Shown here piece by piece: positions 8,518 through 19,323 of a stretch of DNA of 64,000 nucleotides. A program made the translations under genes and the position numbers. The notes under the pieces are model-generated. The model worked only from the letters and a program-made list of their open reading frames with translations, did no database searches and had not been told where the DNA came from. Position 1 is the stretch's first letter. Each line of letters starts with the position of its first letter. This stretch comes from an endosymbiont of Galathealinum brachiosum (lineage in GTDB: Bacteria > Pseudomonadota > Gammaproteobacteria > SZUA-229). Location: positions 372,001 to 436,000 of the forward strand of contig QFXC01000013.1 in NCBI GenBank assembly GCA_003349885.1, written 5' to 3'.

Positions 8518-10224
8518 ATGGCACCAGACCAAAAACTCAGTGGATTGACCCGTAGACTGGTGTTAGATGGACTTTTAGAAGAAAAGCAGGCTTTAGAAGC
8601 GCAAACCGAGGCTAAGAAAGAAAAACTCAATCTTAGCCAGTATCTGGTATCAAAAAAACTCATTGCCGCAAATAAACTCGCAACCATCGCATCTAATGAA
8701 TTCGGAATTCCTCTACTCGACCTGGATAGCCTTGATGCTGAATCAATACCCAATGGCCTTGTTAATGAAGATTTAATTAAAAAACATCAGGTTCTTCCTC
8801 TTTATAAACGTGGGAACCGTCTCTACGTTGCAACCTCTGAACCCACTAATTTGCTCGGTATCGATGAAATTAAATTTCAGACCGGTATTAATACCGAAGC
8901 GATTCTTGTAGAAGCTGACAAGCTAACTAAAATTATAGAAAAAAGTCTGGAAGCCAAAGACGACGGCATGAACGAATTGCTGGACGATGATCTGGATGAT
9001 CTGGACTTTGAAGATACTGAAACTACTGCCTCTGAAGACGATTCTTCATCTGAAGCAGATGATACCCCGGTTGTTCGTTTTGTTAATAAAGTACTACTGG
9101 ATGCAATCAAAAAAGGGGCTTCAGATATACATTTTGAACCTTATGAAAAACGCTATCGCGTACGCCTCAGAATTGATGGTGTTCTGCGTGAAGTTGCTTC
9201 GCCTCCGAATGCAATGGGCGGACGATTATCTGCACGTATAAAAGTTATGTCTCGCATGGATACTGCTGAACGACGTATACCGCAAGATGGTCGTATAAAA
9301 ATGCGTATTTCCAAAAATAAAGCTATCGATTTTCGTGTAAACACCTGTCCCACTTTGTTCGGTGAAAAAATTGTTTTGCGTATATTAGATGCATCAGCAG
9401 CCAAACTGGGTATCGATATGCTGGGTTATGAACCAGCGCAAAAAGAACTTTACATGGAAGCACTGGCAAACCCTTACGGTATGATTCTGGTTACCGGCCC
9501 AACTGGTAGTGGTAAGACGGTTTCTCTATATACCGGTCTGAATATCCTGAATACAGAAGATAGAAATATTTCTACTGCGGAAGACCCGGTAGAAATAAAT
9601 CTCGAAGGTATCAACCAGGTTAATATGAACCCGAAAGTCGGCCTTGATTTTAACTCAACATTACGTGCTTTTCTTCGACAGGACCCGGACATCATTATGG
9701 TGGGTGAAATACGCGACCTTGAGACAGCGAGCATCGCAATCAAAGCCGCACAAACCGGTCACATGGTTATGTCCACACTGCATACTAATGATGCACCGCA
9801 GACATTATCTCGTCTCATTAACATGGGTGTTCCTCCCTTTAATATAGCATCTGCGGTTAACCTGATTATTGCCCAACGTCTTGCACGACGTTTATGCGAA
9901 AACTGTAAAACTGAAGAAAATATACCTAAAGAAGCTCTGGTAGAAGAAGGCTTCCCTCAGGAAGATATAGATAAAGGCATAAAATTATACAAAGCTGTTG
10001 GTTGTGAGCAGTGTGATAAAGGATTTAAAGGGCGAGTAGGTATTTATCAGGTAATGAAAATTTCAGAAGAAATGGGCCGAATTATTATGCGTGAAGGTAA
10101 TGCTTTAGAGCTTGCCGATCAGGCCCAGAAAGAAGGCATTCCAGACCTACGACAATCCGCAATAGTAAAAGCCATGAGTGGTGTAACCAGTCTGGAAGAA
10201 ATTAACCGCGTGACCAAGGATTAA
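8518..10224 (+). CDS. pilB: PilB, type IV pilus extension ATPase
   Basis: Cytoplasmic hexameric motor that drives pilus assembly. The N-terminal MshEN/GSPII_E domain (about 1-150) precedes an acidic linker (ELLDDDLDDLDFEDTE). The ATPase core has Walker A GPTGSGKT (about 327-334), Asp/His boxes and Walker B IIMVGEIRD. A zinc site follows: CENC (460/463) and CEQC (496/499). Length 568, as usual. I place the start at ATG 8518 because GAG sits 7 bp upstream; a TTG 12 bp earlier is in frame but lacks a ribosome site. pilC starts 2 bp after its stop. Confidence 0.95.
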   Translation: MAPDQKLSGLTRRLVLDGLLEEKQALEAQTEAKKEKLNLSQYLVSKKLIAANKLATIASNEFGIPLLDLDSLDAESIPNGLVNEDLIKKHQVLPLYKRGNRLYVATSEPTNLLGIDEIKFQTGINTEAILVEADKLTKIIEKSLEAKDDGMNELLDDDLDDLDFEDTETTASEDDSSSEADDTPVVRFVNKVLLDAIKKGASDIHFEPYEKRYRVRLRIDGVLREVASPPNAMGGRLSARIKVMSRMDTAERRIPQDGRIKMRISKNKAIDFRVNTCPTLFGEKIVLRILDASAAKLGIDMLGYEPAQKELYMEALANPYGMILVTGPTGSGKTVSLYTGLNILNTEDRNISTAEDPVEINLEGINQVNMNPKVGLDFNSTLRAFLRQDPDIIMVGEIRDLETASIAIKAAQTGHMVMSTLHTNDAPQTLSRLINMGVPPFNIASAVNLIIAQRLARRLCENCKTEENIPKEALVEEGFPQEDIDKGIKLYKAVGCEQCDKGFKGRVGIYQVMKISEEMGRIIMREGNALELADQAQKEGIPDLRQSAIVKAMSGVTSLEEINRVTKD

Positions 10225-10226
10225 AA

Positions 10227-11459
10227 ATGGCACAGAAAAATAAAAAAATTGAGAAGAGTTCTTTTCTTTGGGAAGGAAAAAACAAAGAAGGCAGGGTCAT
10301 GAAAGGTGAAATCCATGCCCATAGTATTGCTCTGGTAAAAGCTGAGCTTAGAAAACAGGGAATACTCCCAAAAAAGGTTAAGAAAAAATCTTCCAGTTTA
10401 TTTAAGTCTAAGGGCAAAAAAATTACACCTGCTGATATTTCTATATTCAGTCGTCAAATGGCGACAATGATGAAAGCTGGCGTACCATTAGTTCAATCAT
10501 TCGATATAACCGCCGGCGGCCACTCCAATAAAAACATGTCCGATTTGATTTATGCAATTAAAGCAGACGTTGAAGCCGGTGGCTCATTTGCAGAAGCCAT
10601 CTCAAAACACCCTTTACAATTTGACGATCTATTTGTCAATCTTGTAGCCGCAGGTGAACAATCTGGTGCACTGGAAACTCTGCTTGAAAAAATTGCGACT
10701 TATAAAGAGAAAACTGAAGCATTAAAAGCCAAAATTAAAAAAGCATTAGTTTACCCAGTCTCTGTACTGATTGTTGCTTTTATCGTTTCCGCAATACTGC
10801 TTATATTTGTGGTGCCTATCTTTGCTGATTTGTTTTCAGGTTTCGGTGCTGATTTACCTGCATTTACTTTGTTTGTTGTAGGTATTTCAGATTTCATGGT
10901 CGCATACTGGTGGATAGTTTTTGGCATTATAGCCGGTTCCATTTTTAGTATAAAAAACCTATTCCGACGCTCTAAAAAATTCCGGAACACTTTAGATAGA
11001 GCCTATCTAAAGTTACCCGTAGTTGGTAATTTAGTATTAACCTCATCAGTCGCCCGGTTTTCACGTACGCTGTCTACCATGTTCGCTGCTGGTGTACCAC
11101 TGGTTGAGGCTCTAGATTCGGTAGCAGGTGCATCGGGTAATAATGAATATGTAAAAGCCATTTTAACAATGAGAGATGACTTGGCCAGTGGCCTGCAATT
11201 ACAAAGCAGCCTACAGGCTTTTCCTGAACTATTCCCTAATCTTGTTGTACAAATGGTATCCATTGGTGAGGAATCAGGTGCACTAGATGAAATGTTAGGT
11301 AAGGTCGCTGACTTTTATGAAGCAGAAGTCGACAATGCGGTTGACTCACTTACAAGCTTGATGGAACCATTAATTATGTCCTTCCTTGCCGTTGTCATTG
11401 GTGGTCTGGTTATTGCTATGTACCTGCCAATATTCAAAATGGGTCAGGTTGTTGGTTAA
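10227..11459 (+). CDS. pilC: PilC, type IV pilus inner membrane platform protein
   Basis: Inner membrane platform that couples PilB motor action to pilin insertion. Two GspF domains repeat: the first around residues 70-190 (FSRQMATMMKAGVPLVQSFD), the second around 270-395 (FSRTLSTMFAAGVPLVEALD). Three transmembrane helices lie near 170-195, 220-240 and at the C-terminus. Each half carries the family signature G(E/Q)xSGALxE (AAGEQSGALETLL, SIGEESGALDEML). Length 410 is standard. Tightly packed between pilB and pilD. Confidence 0.96.
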   Translation: MAQKNKKIEKSSFLWEGKNKEGRVMKGEIHAHSIALVKAELRKQGILPKKVKKKSSSLFKSKGKKITPADISIFSRQMATMMKAGVPLVQSFDITAGGHSNKNMSDLIYAIKADVEAGGSFAEAISKHPLQFDDLFVNLVAAGEQSGALETLLEKIATYKEKTEALKAKIKKALVYPVSVLIVAFIVSAILLIFVVPIFADLFSGFGADLPAFTLFVVGISDFMVAYWWIVFGIIAGSIFSIKNLFRRSKKFRNTLDRAYLKLPVVGNLVLTSSVARFSRTLSTMFAAGVPLVEALDSVAGASGNNEYVKAILTMRDDLASGLQLQSSLQAFPELFPNLVVQMVSIGEESGALDEMLGKVADFYEAEVDNAVDSLTSLMEPLIMSFLAVVIGGLVIAMYLPIFKMGQVVG

Positions 11460-12336
11460 TTTTATACAAAACACCCTGATTGAGTTTCAAAATAATCCAT
11501 GGTTGTTTTTTACAACGGTTACTTTAATTAGTTTGAGTGTTGGAAGTTTTTTAAACGTTGTTATCTATCGCCTGCCCGTTATGATGCAAAACGAATGGCG
11601 CACAGACTGCAAAAACTTTCTGGAACTAGAGCCCGATAAAAAAACACCAGAAATTTTTAATTTATCCAAACCGGATTCAAGTTGCCCTAATTGCGGACAT
11701 AAAATTCGTGCCTGGGAAAATATTCCTGTGATTAGTTATATGGTTTTAGGTGGTAAATGCTCATCATGTAAAACACATATTTCAATTCAGTATCCTGTTA
11801 TTGAAATAGTAACCGCATTATTGTCTGTGCTTATTGCAATTAAATTTGGCGTTAGTGGTGAAACATTTTTTGGTTTAATTTTTACCTGGGCATTAGTTTC
11901 TCTCACTGTGATTGATGCTAAAACCCAGTTATTACCAGATGATATTACGCTACCTCTACTCTGGCTCGGTATTTTAGTAAATACCTCCGGACTTTATACA
12001 GATCTTGAATCATCAGTATTTGGCGCAATAGCGGGTTACCTTATACTCTGGTCTATTTATAAATTATTTAAATTAGTTACCGGTAAAGAAGGCATGGGAT
12101 ACGGTGATTTTAAATTACTTGCCGCCCTGGGCGCATGGATGGGTTGGGTAATGCTGCCGCAGATAATTTTACTTTCATCACTTGTTGGTGCTGTAATAGG
12201 TATATCTATGATTATGATACGTAAACATGATAAAGGTGTACCAATTCCCTTCGGACCTTATCTTGCTATTGCTGGCTGGATTGCATTTGTCTGGGGTGCA
12301 GAAATAAATCAGTTATGGCTTAATATTCAGGCATGA
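11452..12336 (+). CDS. pilD: PilD, prepilin peptidase and N-methyltransferase
   Basis: Bifunctional membrane enzyme that cleaves the pilin leader and methylates the new N-terminal Phe. The cytoplasmic zinc loop has two CxxC pairs (CPNCGHKIRAWENIPVIS; CSSCK). The catalytic aspartates lie in DAKTQLLPDD and GYGDFKLLAALGAWMG. About eight transmembrane helices. The open frame reaches back into pilC; I choose TTG 11452, overlapping the last codons of pilC, giving 294 residues beginning VNFIQNTL. No ATG is available near the expected N-terminus, so the exact start is uncertain. The stop overlaps coaE. Confidence 0.93.
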   Translation: MVNFIQNTLIEFQNNPWLFFTTVTLISLSVGSFLNVVIYRLPVMMQNEWRTDCKNFLELEPDKKTPEIFNLSKPDSSCPNCGHKIRAWENIPVISYMVLGGKCSSCKTHISIQYPVIEIVTALLSVLIAIKFGVSGETFFGLIFTWALVSLTVIDAKTQLLPDDITLPLLWLGILVNTSGLYTDLESSVFGAIAGYLILWSIYKLFKLVTGKEGMGYGDFKLLAALGAWMGWVMLPQIILLSSLVGAVIGISMIMIRKHDKGVPIPFGPYLAIAGWIAFVWGAEINQLWLNIQA

Positions 12337-12932
12337 TTAAAATTGCCTTAACCGGCGGTATAGGTTGTGGAAAAAGTACTGTCTGTGAACTATTTTCACA
12401 ACACGCCATTCCTGTTATTGATACCGATATCATTGCACGCGAGCTGGTTAAACCAGGCGAAGATACTTTAATTGAAATAATTGATTATTTTGGATCAGAA
12501 ATATTATTACCTGACAGATCACTCGACAGAAAAGCATTAGCCGGTAAAGTTTTTAATAACTTAAAAAGCAAAAAAGCTCTGGAATCAATACTCCACCCTA
12601 AAATTAGAAAAGCGACACAATCACAGATAAATAGCTTAAATACCTGTTATGTCATTATTGCTATCCCCTTATTAGTTGAAACTAAACAACTGTCTGACTA
12701 TGACTATGTACTTGTAGTTGACTGTAGTGAAGAGCAACAAATAGAACGAACAATCTACCGCGATCATAGAACCTTAGATGAAGTACAATCGATTATAAAC
12801 TCACAGGTTTCGCGAGAAGAACGAAACTCGGTTGCAGATGATATTATTGATAACTCTGGAGACAGAAAATCACTTGTCACACGCATTGATCAGCTCCATG
12901 CTAAATATATGAATTTTTGCAAATCAGCTTAA
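12333..12932 (+). CDS. coaE: Dephospho-CoA kinase
   Basis: Last step of coenzyme A synthesis: phosphorylates the ribose 3'-OH of dephospho-CoA. 199 residues with P-loop GGIGCGKST at residues 8-16, the DTDIIARELV substrate region and the LID segment RTIYRDHRTLDE. ATGA overlap with pilD. The order pilBCD-coaE-zapD is standard in gammaproteobacteria; yacG, often next, is not present here. Confidence 0.96.
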   Translation: MIKIALTGGIGCGKSTVCELFSQHAIPVIDTDIIARELVKPGEDTLIEIIDYFGSEILLPDRSLDRKALAGKVFNNLKSKKALESILHPKIRKATQSQINSLNTCYVIIAIPLLVETKQLSDYDYVLVVDCSEEQQIERTIYRDHRTLDEVQSIINSQVSREERNSVADDIIDNSGDRKSLVTRIDQLHAKYMNFCKSA

Positions 12933-13117
12933 TCTGCGCCCTTAACAGCGAAGCACATAACCTTGTTTATTAGAAATATACTTCAATATAGATAAATAAC
13001 CAAATTCTATGACATACCTTCAATACACCAGTTTGTTTCACACAACTATAGTTAAGGGCTTATGTTAAGACCTGTTTTATGTCAGAATGGCGTATTAGCA
13101 CTTAACTCCCTACAAAC

Positions 13118-13888
13118 ATGTCTGAGCAACTCATCTTTGAGCAACCCCTGAACGAACACATTCGTACATTTTTACGTCTGGAACATTTATTTAATCAGTT
13201 TCATCAACATGTTGATCATCAATCTGACTGGGATACACATAGCGCTGTAAAAGCTATTCTCGATATACTGAGCATGCTAGGACGTGGCGACATCAAACGT
13301 GAAACAATCAAGGAGCTCGAACGCCAGAACGTCAACTTACAGTCATTTGTTGAAATACCCGGCATTAACCACGACAAATTAACTAAAATCATCCATGATC
13401 AGAAAAAATGTTTGCAGGAATTGCATGCTATTGGCGGTATTGTTGGTCATGAGTTGCAACAACATGAATTACTAAATGCCATTAGACAACGATTAAGCAT
13501 GCCTGGTGGATTATGTGAATTTGACCTACCTGTCTATGCTCATTGGCTAAATCAACCTTTTGAAAAGCGCACTGAGATCTTAAACCAGTGGTTTGCTCCA
13601 TTCAAAACATTAAATACAGCTATTGATTTAATTTTACAGGTTATCAGGGACAGCACTGATGCAATAGATGAATCAGCAGAAGACGGCTTTTATCAAAAAA
13701 ACCTTGATGCTAATTTAACCTGTCTAATGATAAGAGTAATACTGCCTGATGATACAACAGTATTTCCCGAAATTAGCGCGGGGAAACACCGATTCACTAT
13801 TCGTTTTTTGAAGGCAGGAAATTTAGCAAATAGACCTGAACAGGATAAAAGCAATATAGATTTTAAATTAGCCTGTTGTATTTTATAA
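13118..13888 (+). CDS. zapD: ZapD, FtsZ-associated division protein
   Basis: Cytoplasmic protein that cross-links FtsZ filaments in the Z ring. The 256-residue frame matches the ZapD/DUF1342 family. It begins FEQPLNEHIRTFLRLEHLF, followed by an alpha-helical half and a beta-rich half that includes the conserved CEFDLPVYAHWL region near residue 130. It sits 185 bp after coaE, probably with its own promoter in that gap. No downstream operon partner: the next gene is on the other strand. Confidence 0.93.
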   Translation: MSEQLIFEQPLNEHIRTFLRLEHLFNQFHQHVDHQSDWDTHSAVKAILDILSMLGRGDIKRETIKELERQNVNLQSFVEIPGINHDKLTKIIHDQKKCLQELHAIGGIVGHELQQHELLNAIRQRLSMPGGLCEFDLPVYAHWLNQPFEKRTEILNQWFAPFKTLNTAIDLILQVIRDSTDAIDESAEDGFYQKNLDANLTCLMIRVILPDDTTVFPEISAGKHRFTIRFLKAGNLANRPEQDKSNIDFKLACCIL

Positions 13889-13942
13889 AACGTCTTTCAC
13901 GGTTATTTATAAATTCTACACAACTAATTAAATTCAGTTACA

Positions 13943-14389
13943 TTATTCAGATTGTGAAAATTTATACTGAGTAATAACAGATTTATTATCAAACATCATT
14001 TTTACATTTAAAATCCAGTCATTTCTGCCTAATGTGCATACAGGTAAAATAACTTTAGCCTGCCAGTCAGTTTTATTTTTAACCAGACTATGCTTGTTAT
14101 AGCCCATATCCATCCCCTCCATATCAAAAGCCAATTCAATAAAGTCCGGCTGTAATCCATTTATTTTTACCAACACTAAAAATGGCGAAAGGGCTGAGGG
14201 CACACCATTAAACTGAAGATTATAATGGATATCATTTTTATCCATTATACAAATCTGTTTTGTCGGGTCACAATATGAAATATGAGTAATTTCACTTGTA
14301 TCTATTTTTTTAATATTAGCCTGTCCCAACCATTGACCCGCAAAATACGTAAGCACAATAACCATAACAAAAAGAAAAATCGTTTTCAT
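13943..14389 (-). CDS. Membrane-anchored hypothetical protein
   Basis: 148 residues. One N-terminal signal-like or anchor helix (about 3-19, IFLFVMVIVLTYFAGQW) leads to a probably periplasmic domain. That domain contains YCDPTKQICIM, an acidic Met/Gly/Asp stretch (FDMEGMDMGYN) and a later LPVCTLGRNDW. The pattern loosely resembles small beta-sandwich FixH/YtkA-like proteins, but I cannot assign a family with confidence. It lies 3 bp downstream of the Nudix-ThiE fusion and probably shares its transcript. Confidence 0.7.
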   Translation of the reverse strand: MKTIFLFVMVIVLTYFAGQWLGQANIKKIDTSEITHISYCDPTKQICIMDKNDIHYNLQFNGVPSALSPFLVLVKINGLQPDFIELAFDMEGMDMGYNKHSLVKNKTDWQAKVILPVCTLGRNDWILNVKMMFDNKSVITQYKFSQSE

Positions 14390-14392
14390 TTC

Positions 14393-15334
14393 CTATGATT
14401 TCCAGAAACTTGAAATTGCAGCGACACCTTGTGCACCTGAAGATTTTGCATCACATATATCAGACTCTGCCATCCCACCTAAAGCGTAAACTGGTACTTC
14501 AACATTTGACGATATTTGAGCAAATTTCTCCCAGCCTATACCTTCAACACCGGGGTGACTTTTCGTTTCTCTTACTGGTGACAATAATATAATATCAGCT
14601 TCAAGTTGTTTTGCTTTTTCAATTTCCTGCTCTGTATGGCAGGATACTGAAAGTAATGACTCTTTATCAATAGGGCGCTGCTGAATTGAATGCAGCATTT
14701 GACTACTTAAGTGCAATCCATTTGCATTAGTATCTAAAAAAACATCTAACGTTGTATTTAATAACAGTATTGCACCATGCAATTCACATAATAAAGTAGA
14801 CATTTTTACAAGGTGTTTATATTCAGTCACAGATGTATTTTTACATCTTAACTGAACCAGTGATATACCACTTTTAAGACTATTCTCTAATTTTAATTTG
14901 AAATCTTCAGTATTTTCAAAAGACCCTGTAATCATATATCTCTCAGGTAATTTTAATGTCTGAATTATTTCACGATTTGCAGTAGGAAATTCTTTTGCAT
15001 TTAAATCAGAAATCAACCGCCACTTGAGCTGCTGACCTTCAGCACCCTGTGGTTCCCCTGAATAAGATTCAACTTTCCATATATCTAGTAGAACTTTTTT
15101 ATCAGGATACTGATATGTGATTTTTTTAAACGATGAAGCTTTATCAATAGAAATACCAAGTTCCTCATCTATTTCACGCTTTAGAGCATCTAACGCAGAC
15201 TCACCGTCTTCAAGTTTACCTCCAGGAAATTCCCAAAGTCCTCCCTGATGCACACCTGCTGGTCTAAGTGAAATCAACACCTGATTTTTTTGATTGATAA
15301 TTATTGCGACTGCAACATGGATTAAAGCAGACAT
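14393..15334 (-). CDS. Nudix hydrolase fused to a ThiE/TenI-like domain
   Basis: The N-terminal half (about 1-130) is MutT-like with a full Nudix box starting GGKLEDGES (residues 38-60, REIDEELG core) and FPGG before it. MutT removes 8-oxo-dGTP from the nucleotide pool. The C-terminal half (about 130-313) has the fold signature of thiamine-phosphate synthase: SLVQLRCK, NGLHLSS, VSCHTEQE, LSPVRETKSHPG, YALGGM. The magnesium/pyrophosphate motif normally reading NDRxDLA is here NTTLDVF, so TMP synthase activity is doubtful. This fusion is common in gammaproteobacteria near argJ-secA. The head domain is secure as a Nudix hydrolase; the tail's role is open. Confidence 0.9.
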   Translation of the reverse strand: MSALIHVAVAIIINQKNQVLISLRPAGVHQGGLWEFPGGKLEDGESALDALKREIDEELGISIDKASSFKKITYQYPDKKVLLDIWKVESYSGEPQGAEGQQLKWRLISDLNAKEFPTANREIIQTLKLPERYMITGSFENTEDFKLKLENSLKSGISLVQLRCKNTSVTEYKHLVKMSTLLCELHGAILLLNTTLDVFLDTNANGLHLSSQMLHSIQQRPIDKESLLSVSCHTEQEIEKAKQLEADIILLSPVRETKSHPGVEGIGWEKFAQISSNVEVPVYALGGMAESDICDAKSSGAQGVAAISSFWKS

Positions 15335-15366
15335 GTCTACCTCATATACTCTATTTTATTAAGCGC

Positions 15367-16581
15367 TTAACTACGATACTCAGAATTTATTTTTACATAA
15401 TCATAAGACAAATCACTGGTCCAGACACAGGCAGATTGATCACCCGTTTGCAGCTCTATACGAATTGTAATTTCCTGTTGATTCATAACCTGTTGCCCCT
15501 GCTCTTCTGTATAAGCCACATCTCGCCCACCATTAGAAACGATACAAATATCACCCAGGAATATTTTAATTTTATCTATATCAAAATCAACACCAGCACG
15601 GCCGACAGCAGCAAGAATGCGCCCCCAGTTCGGGTCACTGGCAAACAGAGCCGTTTTAACAAGTGGGGAATGGGCAACAGTGTATGCAACCTGACGCGCA
15701 TCGGATATTGAACTTGCAGAATTAACCTGTAAGGCAACAAATTTTGTTGCCCCTTCAGCATCACGAATAATGGCCTGAGCAAGATACAGGCAGACCTCAC
15801 TAATGACATTTAATAATGCTTTGTAATCATCATTAACCTGAGTAATAACATCATTTCCAGCATGACCTGTTGCCATCAAAACACAGGCATCATTCGTTGA
15901 TGTATCACTATCGACCGTAATCGAATTAAAAGAGATGTTAACCGCAGAAGTTAAACACTGTTGTAACAGGTCTTTATTAATCACCGCATCTGTAGCGATG
16001 TAAGCTAACATAGTAGCCATATTTGGCTGTATCATGCCTGCACCTTTTGAAAGACCGGTAACAGTTACTGTTTTGCCCTGTAATGTTATCTGACGTGAAA
16101 TACCTTTTAATTTAGTATCTGTTGTCATTATGCCACGGCCCGCATTAAGCCAGTTATTCTCAACTAACTTCTCATGCAACACAGGTAAGGCAGTTTCTAT
16201 TTTATTAACAGGTAAGTTCTCACCTATAACTCCCGTTGAAAAAGGTAAAACCTCATCAGGTTCACACCCAGCCTGTTGTGCAACCAGAGCACAGCTTTCA
16301 AACGCATCCTGCATACCCTGCTCACCGGTACCAGCATTTGCATTACCTGAGTTTACTAATAAATAACGCGGTGTTTTTGATTGCATATTTTTTTTTGCAA
16401 CACTAACAGGTGCTGCACAGAATTTATTCTGAGTAAAAACAGCTGCACATTGACTATTATCTGCTAGCTCTATTAAAACAAGATCATCCGACTGATTTTT
16501 TTTAATACCTGCAGCGACTGTTGCCAGCCTGATACCTTTAACAGGTAAAAGCGAATCTGGTTCAACTAAATTTACAGCCAT
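15367..16581 (-). CDS. argJ: ArgJ, ornithine/glutamate N-acetyltransferase
   Basis: Transfers acetyl from N-acetylornithine to glutamate (and often from acetyl-CoA) in the cyclic arginine pathway. 404 residues. The self-cleavage site that makes alpha and beta chains is visible in KGAGMIQPNMATMLAYIATD; cleavage falls before the Thr of MATML, which becomes the nucleophile. The upstream TTDT motif and C-terminal NSEYRS also fit the family. RBS AAGG precedes the ATG. It lies 18 bp downstream of secA on the same strand. Confidence 0.95.
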   Translation of the reverse strand: MAVNLVEPDSLLPVKGIRLATVAAGIKKNQSDDLVLIELADNSQCAAVFTQNKFCAAPVSVAKKNMQSKTPRYLLVNSGNANAGTGEQGMQDAFESCALVAQQAGCEPDEVLPFSTGVIGENLPVNKIETALPVLHEKLVENNWLNAGRGIMTTDTKLKGISRQITLQGKTVTVTGLSKGAGMIQPNMATMLAYIATDAVINKDLLQQCLTSAVNISFNSITVDSDTSTNDACVLMATGHAGNDVITQVNDDYKALLNVISEVCLYLAQAIIRDAEGATKFVALQVNSASSISDARQVAYTVAHSPLVKTALFASDPNWGRILAAVGRAGVDFDIDKIKIFLGDICIVSNGGRDVAYTEEQGQQVMNQQEITIRIELQTGDQSACVWTSDLSYDYVKINSEYRS

Positions 16582-16599
16582 ATTTTAATTACCTTTCGC

Positions 16600-19323
16600 T
16601 TAACTTAACTTACCGTGGCATTGTTTGAATTTTTTACCTGAACCACAATAACACGGATCATTTCGGCCAATTTTCTTATCATTTCTTACAAAAGGTTTTT
16701 GTCCTGGTTGCTGCTTTTCTGCATCAGACCTTTCTTCATCTGTTGCCATTGACGCATCAGCATGCTCATAACTCATATCCATTGGCATATGCTGTTGACG
16801 TTCCAGTTCATCGATTTCTTCCTGAGAACGAATTTCAACTCTGGCTAACGTTGACATTACTTCCTGTTTTATTTGCTCCAGCATTTCAGTAAACATTTCA
16901 AACGATTCACGCTTGTATTCCTGCTTTGGATTTTTTTGTGCCATCGCGCGTAAATTTATACTCTGACGTAAATAATCCATTGCCGCCAGATGCTCTTTCC
17001 AGTGCGAGTCCAGTACCTGTAATAGAATATATTTCTCAAATCGGCGTAACTCATCGGCACCAATAGCTGTTTCTTTTTCTTTATAAATATTCTTCAGCTC
17101 TGTATCAACTTTTTCCGCCAAAGTATATTCATTCAGCTGATCATCATCATCAAGCCATTGCTGAATACTTAATACTCTTCCTGTTTCATCTTCCAGCGTT
17201 TTAACAAGCCCTTCAATATCCCACTGCTCTTCAAGCGTTCCTGCAGGCACATAATTTGATACCAGTGTATTAATCACATCAGCACGGATAGATTCGATAA
17301 TGTCATTCAAATCATCTTCAGCCATCATTTCATTACGTTGCTGATACACAACCTTACGTTGATCATTCGCAACATCATCATATTCAAGTAACTGTTTTCG
17401 AATATCGAAGTTATGCCCTTCAACTTTACGTTGTGCATTTTCTATCGCTCTGGATACCCACGGATGCTCAATCGCCTCTCCTTCTTCCATACCCAGTTTT
17501 TTCATTAAACCAGACATTTTATCTGATGCAAATATTCGCATCAGATCATCCTGTAATGAAAGATAAAATCGAGTAGATCCGGCATCACCTTGACGACCTG
17601 AGCGACCTCGTAATTGATTATCGATACGACGCGACTCATGGCGCTCACTACCGATAACATGAAGACCACCCGCAGTTAACACAGCTTCATGCCTTTCCTG
17701 CCATTGCTCAGTAAATTTTTCTTTTTCTGAATCTGAAATTTCACCTTTTTCAGCTAATTCAACATCAAGGTTTCCGCCTAGAACAATATCTGTGCCACGA
17801 CCAGCCATATTTGTTGCAATGGTTACTGCACCAGGAACACCTGCTTCGGCAATAATACCAGCTTCTCGTTCGTGCTGTTTTGCATTCAATACATTGTGTT
17901 TTACTTTTAATCGGGTTAACAGTTCAGAAAGGTGTTCTGACGCTTCTATAGACGCAGTACCAACCAGGACAGGTTGCTTGCGTTCAATACAGTCTTTTAC
18001 ATCTTCAGCGATTGCATTAAATTTTTCTTCAACAGTAAGAAAAATAAGATCGCCATTATCAACTCTGGCAACATCAAGATTAGTGGGTATAACCATCACT
18101 TCCAGGTTATAAATGGACTGAAATTCAAATGCTTCCGTATCTGCTGTACCAGTCATACCGGCTAATTTATTATATAAACGGAAATAGTTCTGAAACGTGA
18201 TACCGGCTAATGTTTGATTTTCATTTTCAATATTTACGCCTTCTTTCGCCTCAATTGCCTGATGTAAGCCATCTGACCAGCGACGACCTTCCATTGTACG
18301 CCCCGTAAACTCATCAACAATAACAATTTTTCCATCACTAACAATGTAACTTACGTCTTTTTGAAATAAAACATTTGCTCGTATTGATGCCGTTAAATAA
18401 TGAATGAGATTAATATTCGTCGCACTATAAAGGCTGTCATTATCATCTAGAATGCCTTCTCTAATAAGTAACTCTTCAACTTTTTCATGGCCTTGTTCTG
18501 TGATTGCTACCGATTTATTTTTTTCGTCAACCGTATAATCACCCGTAGGTTCTTCTTCTTTTGTTTCGCCCTCTTCACCTTGTTCTAATTCTTTAATTAA
18601 CCCATTAAATTTCACATAAAGTTCAGAGTTATCATTAGTTGGTCCGGAAATAATTAGCGGCGTTCTCGCTTCATCAATTAAAATCGAATCAACTTCATCG
18701 ACAACAGCAAAATTTAATTCACGCTGAACTTTTTCTTCAACACTAAATGCCATGTTATCGCGCAGATAATCAAAGCCAAATTCATTATTGGTTCCATAAG
18801 TAATATCAGATTCATAAGCCTGTTTTTTAGCTAACGGCTCCATACCGGATATAACAACTCCGGTGCTCAAACCTAAAAAGGCATAAAGCTTACCCATCCA
18901 GCCTGCATCACGTTGTGCCAGATAATCGTTTACAGTAATAACATGTACACCCTTAGAAGACAGGGCATTTAAATAGGTAGCAAGCGTTGCAACCAGCGTT
19001 TTACCTTCACCTGTACGCATCTCGGCAATATTGCCATTATGAAGAACGATGCCACCGATCATTTGCACGTCGAAGTGGCGCATACCCAGCACACGTTTAC
19101 TTGCTTCTCTTACGGTAGCGAATGCTTCTGGTAACAGGTCATCAAGTGATTCACCCTGATTAAATCTCTCACGGTATTCAACTGTTTTAGCCCCTAGCTG
19201 CTCATCGCTTAAGCCTTCATTATCAGACTCATAATTATTAATTTTATTTACGACTTTGCGATATTTTTTTACCTGACGATCATTGCGGCTGCCAAAGATC
19301 TTTCGCATTAGGGTGGATGCCAT
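16600..19323 (-). CDS. secA: SecA, preprotein translocase motor ATPase
   Basis: Drives protein export through SecYEG. The 907 residues show all family parts: N-terminal KIFGSRNDR; nucleotide-binding domain with MRTGEGKT (Walker A near 102) and [17 protein letters not shown]; peptide cross-linking domain; second helicase half with [15 protein letters not shown] and [11 protein letters not shown]; scaffold and wing; and the C-terminal zinc SecB/lipid-binding tail [22 protein letters not shown] lies 7 bp before the ATG. No secM-like leader is evident upstream; that gap contains a dispersed repeat copy instead. Confidence 0.98.
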   Translation of the reverse strand: MASTLMRKIFGSRNDRQVKKYRKVVNKINNYESDNEGLSDEQLGAKTVEYRERFNQGESLDDLLPEAFATVREASKRVLGMRHFDVQMIGGIVLHNGNIAEMRTGEGKTLVATLATYLNALSSKGVHVITVNDYLAQRDAGWMGKLYAFLGLSTGVVISGMEPLAKKQAYESDITYGTNNEFGFDYLRDNMAFSVEEKVQRELNFAVVDEVDSILIDEARTPLIISGPTNDNSELYVKFNGLIKELEQGEEGETKEEEPTGDYTVDEKNKSVAITEQGHEKVEELLIREGILDDNDSLYSATNINLIHYLTASIRANVLFQKDVSYIVSDGKIVIVDEFTGRTMEGRRWSDGLHQAIEAKEGVNIENENQTLAGITFQNYFRLYNKLAGMTGTADTEAFEFQSIYNLEVMVIPTNLDVARVDNGDLIFLTVEEKFNAIAEDVKDCIERKQPVLVGTASIEASEHLSELLTRLKVKHNVLNAKQHEREAGIIAEAGVPGAVTIATNMAGRGTDIVLGGNLDVELAEKGEISDSEKEKFTEQWQERHEAVLTAGGLHVIGSERHESRRIDNQLRGRSGRQGDAGSTRFYLSLQDDLMRIFASDKMSGLMKKLGMEEGEAIEHPWVSRAIENAQRKVEGHNFDIRKQLLEYDDVANDQRKVVYQQRNEMMAEDDLNDIIESIRADVINTLVSNYVPAGTLEEQWDIEGLVKTLEDETGRVLSIQQWLDDDDQLNEYTLAEKVDTELKNIYKEKETAIGADELRRFEKYILLQVLDSHWKEHLAAMDYLRQSINLRAMAQKNPKQEYKRESFEMFTEMLEQIKQEVMSTLARVEIRSQEEIDELERQQHMPMDMSYEHADASMATDEERSDAEKQQPGQKPFVRNDKKIGRNDPCYCGSGKKFKQCHGKLS

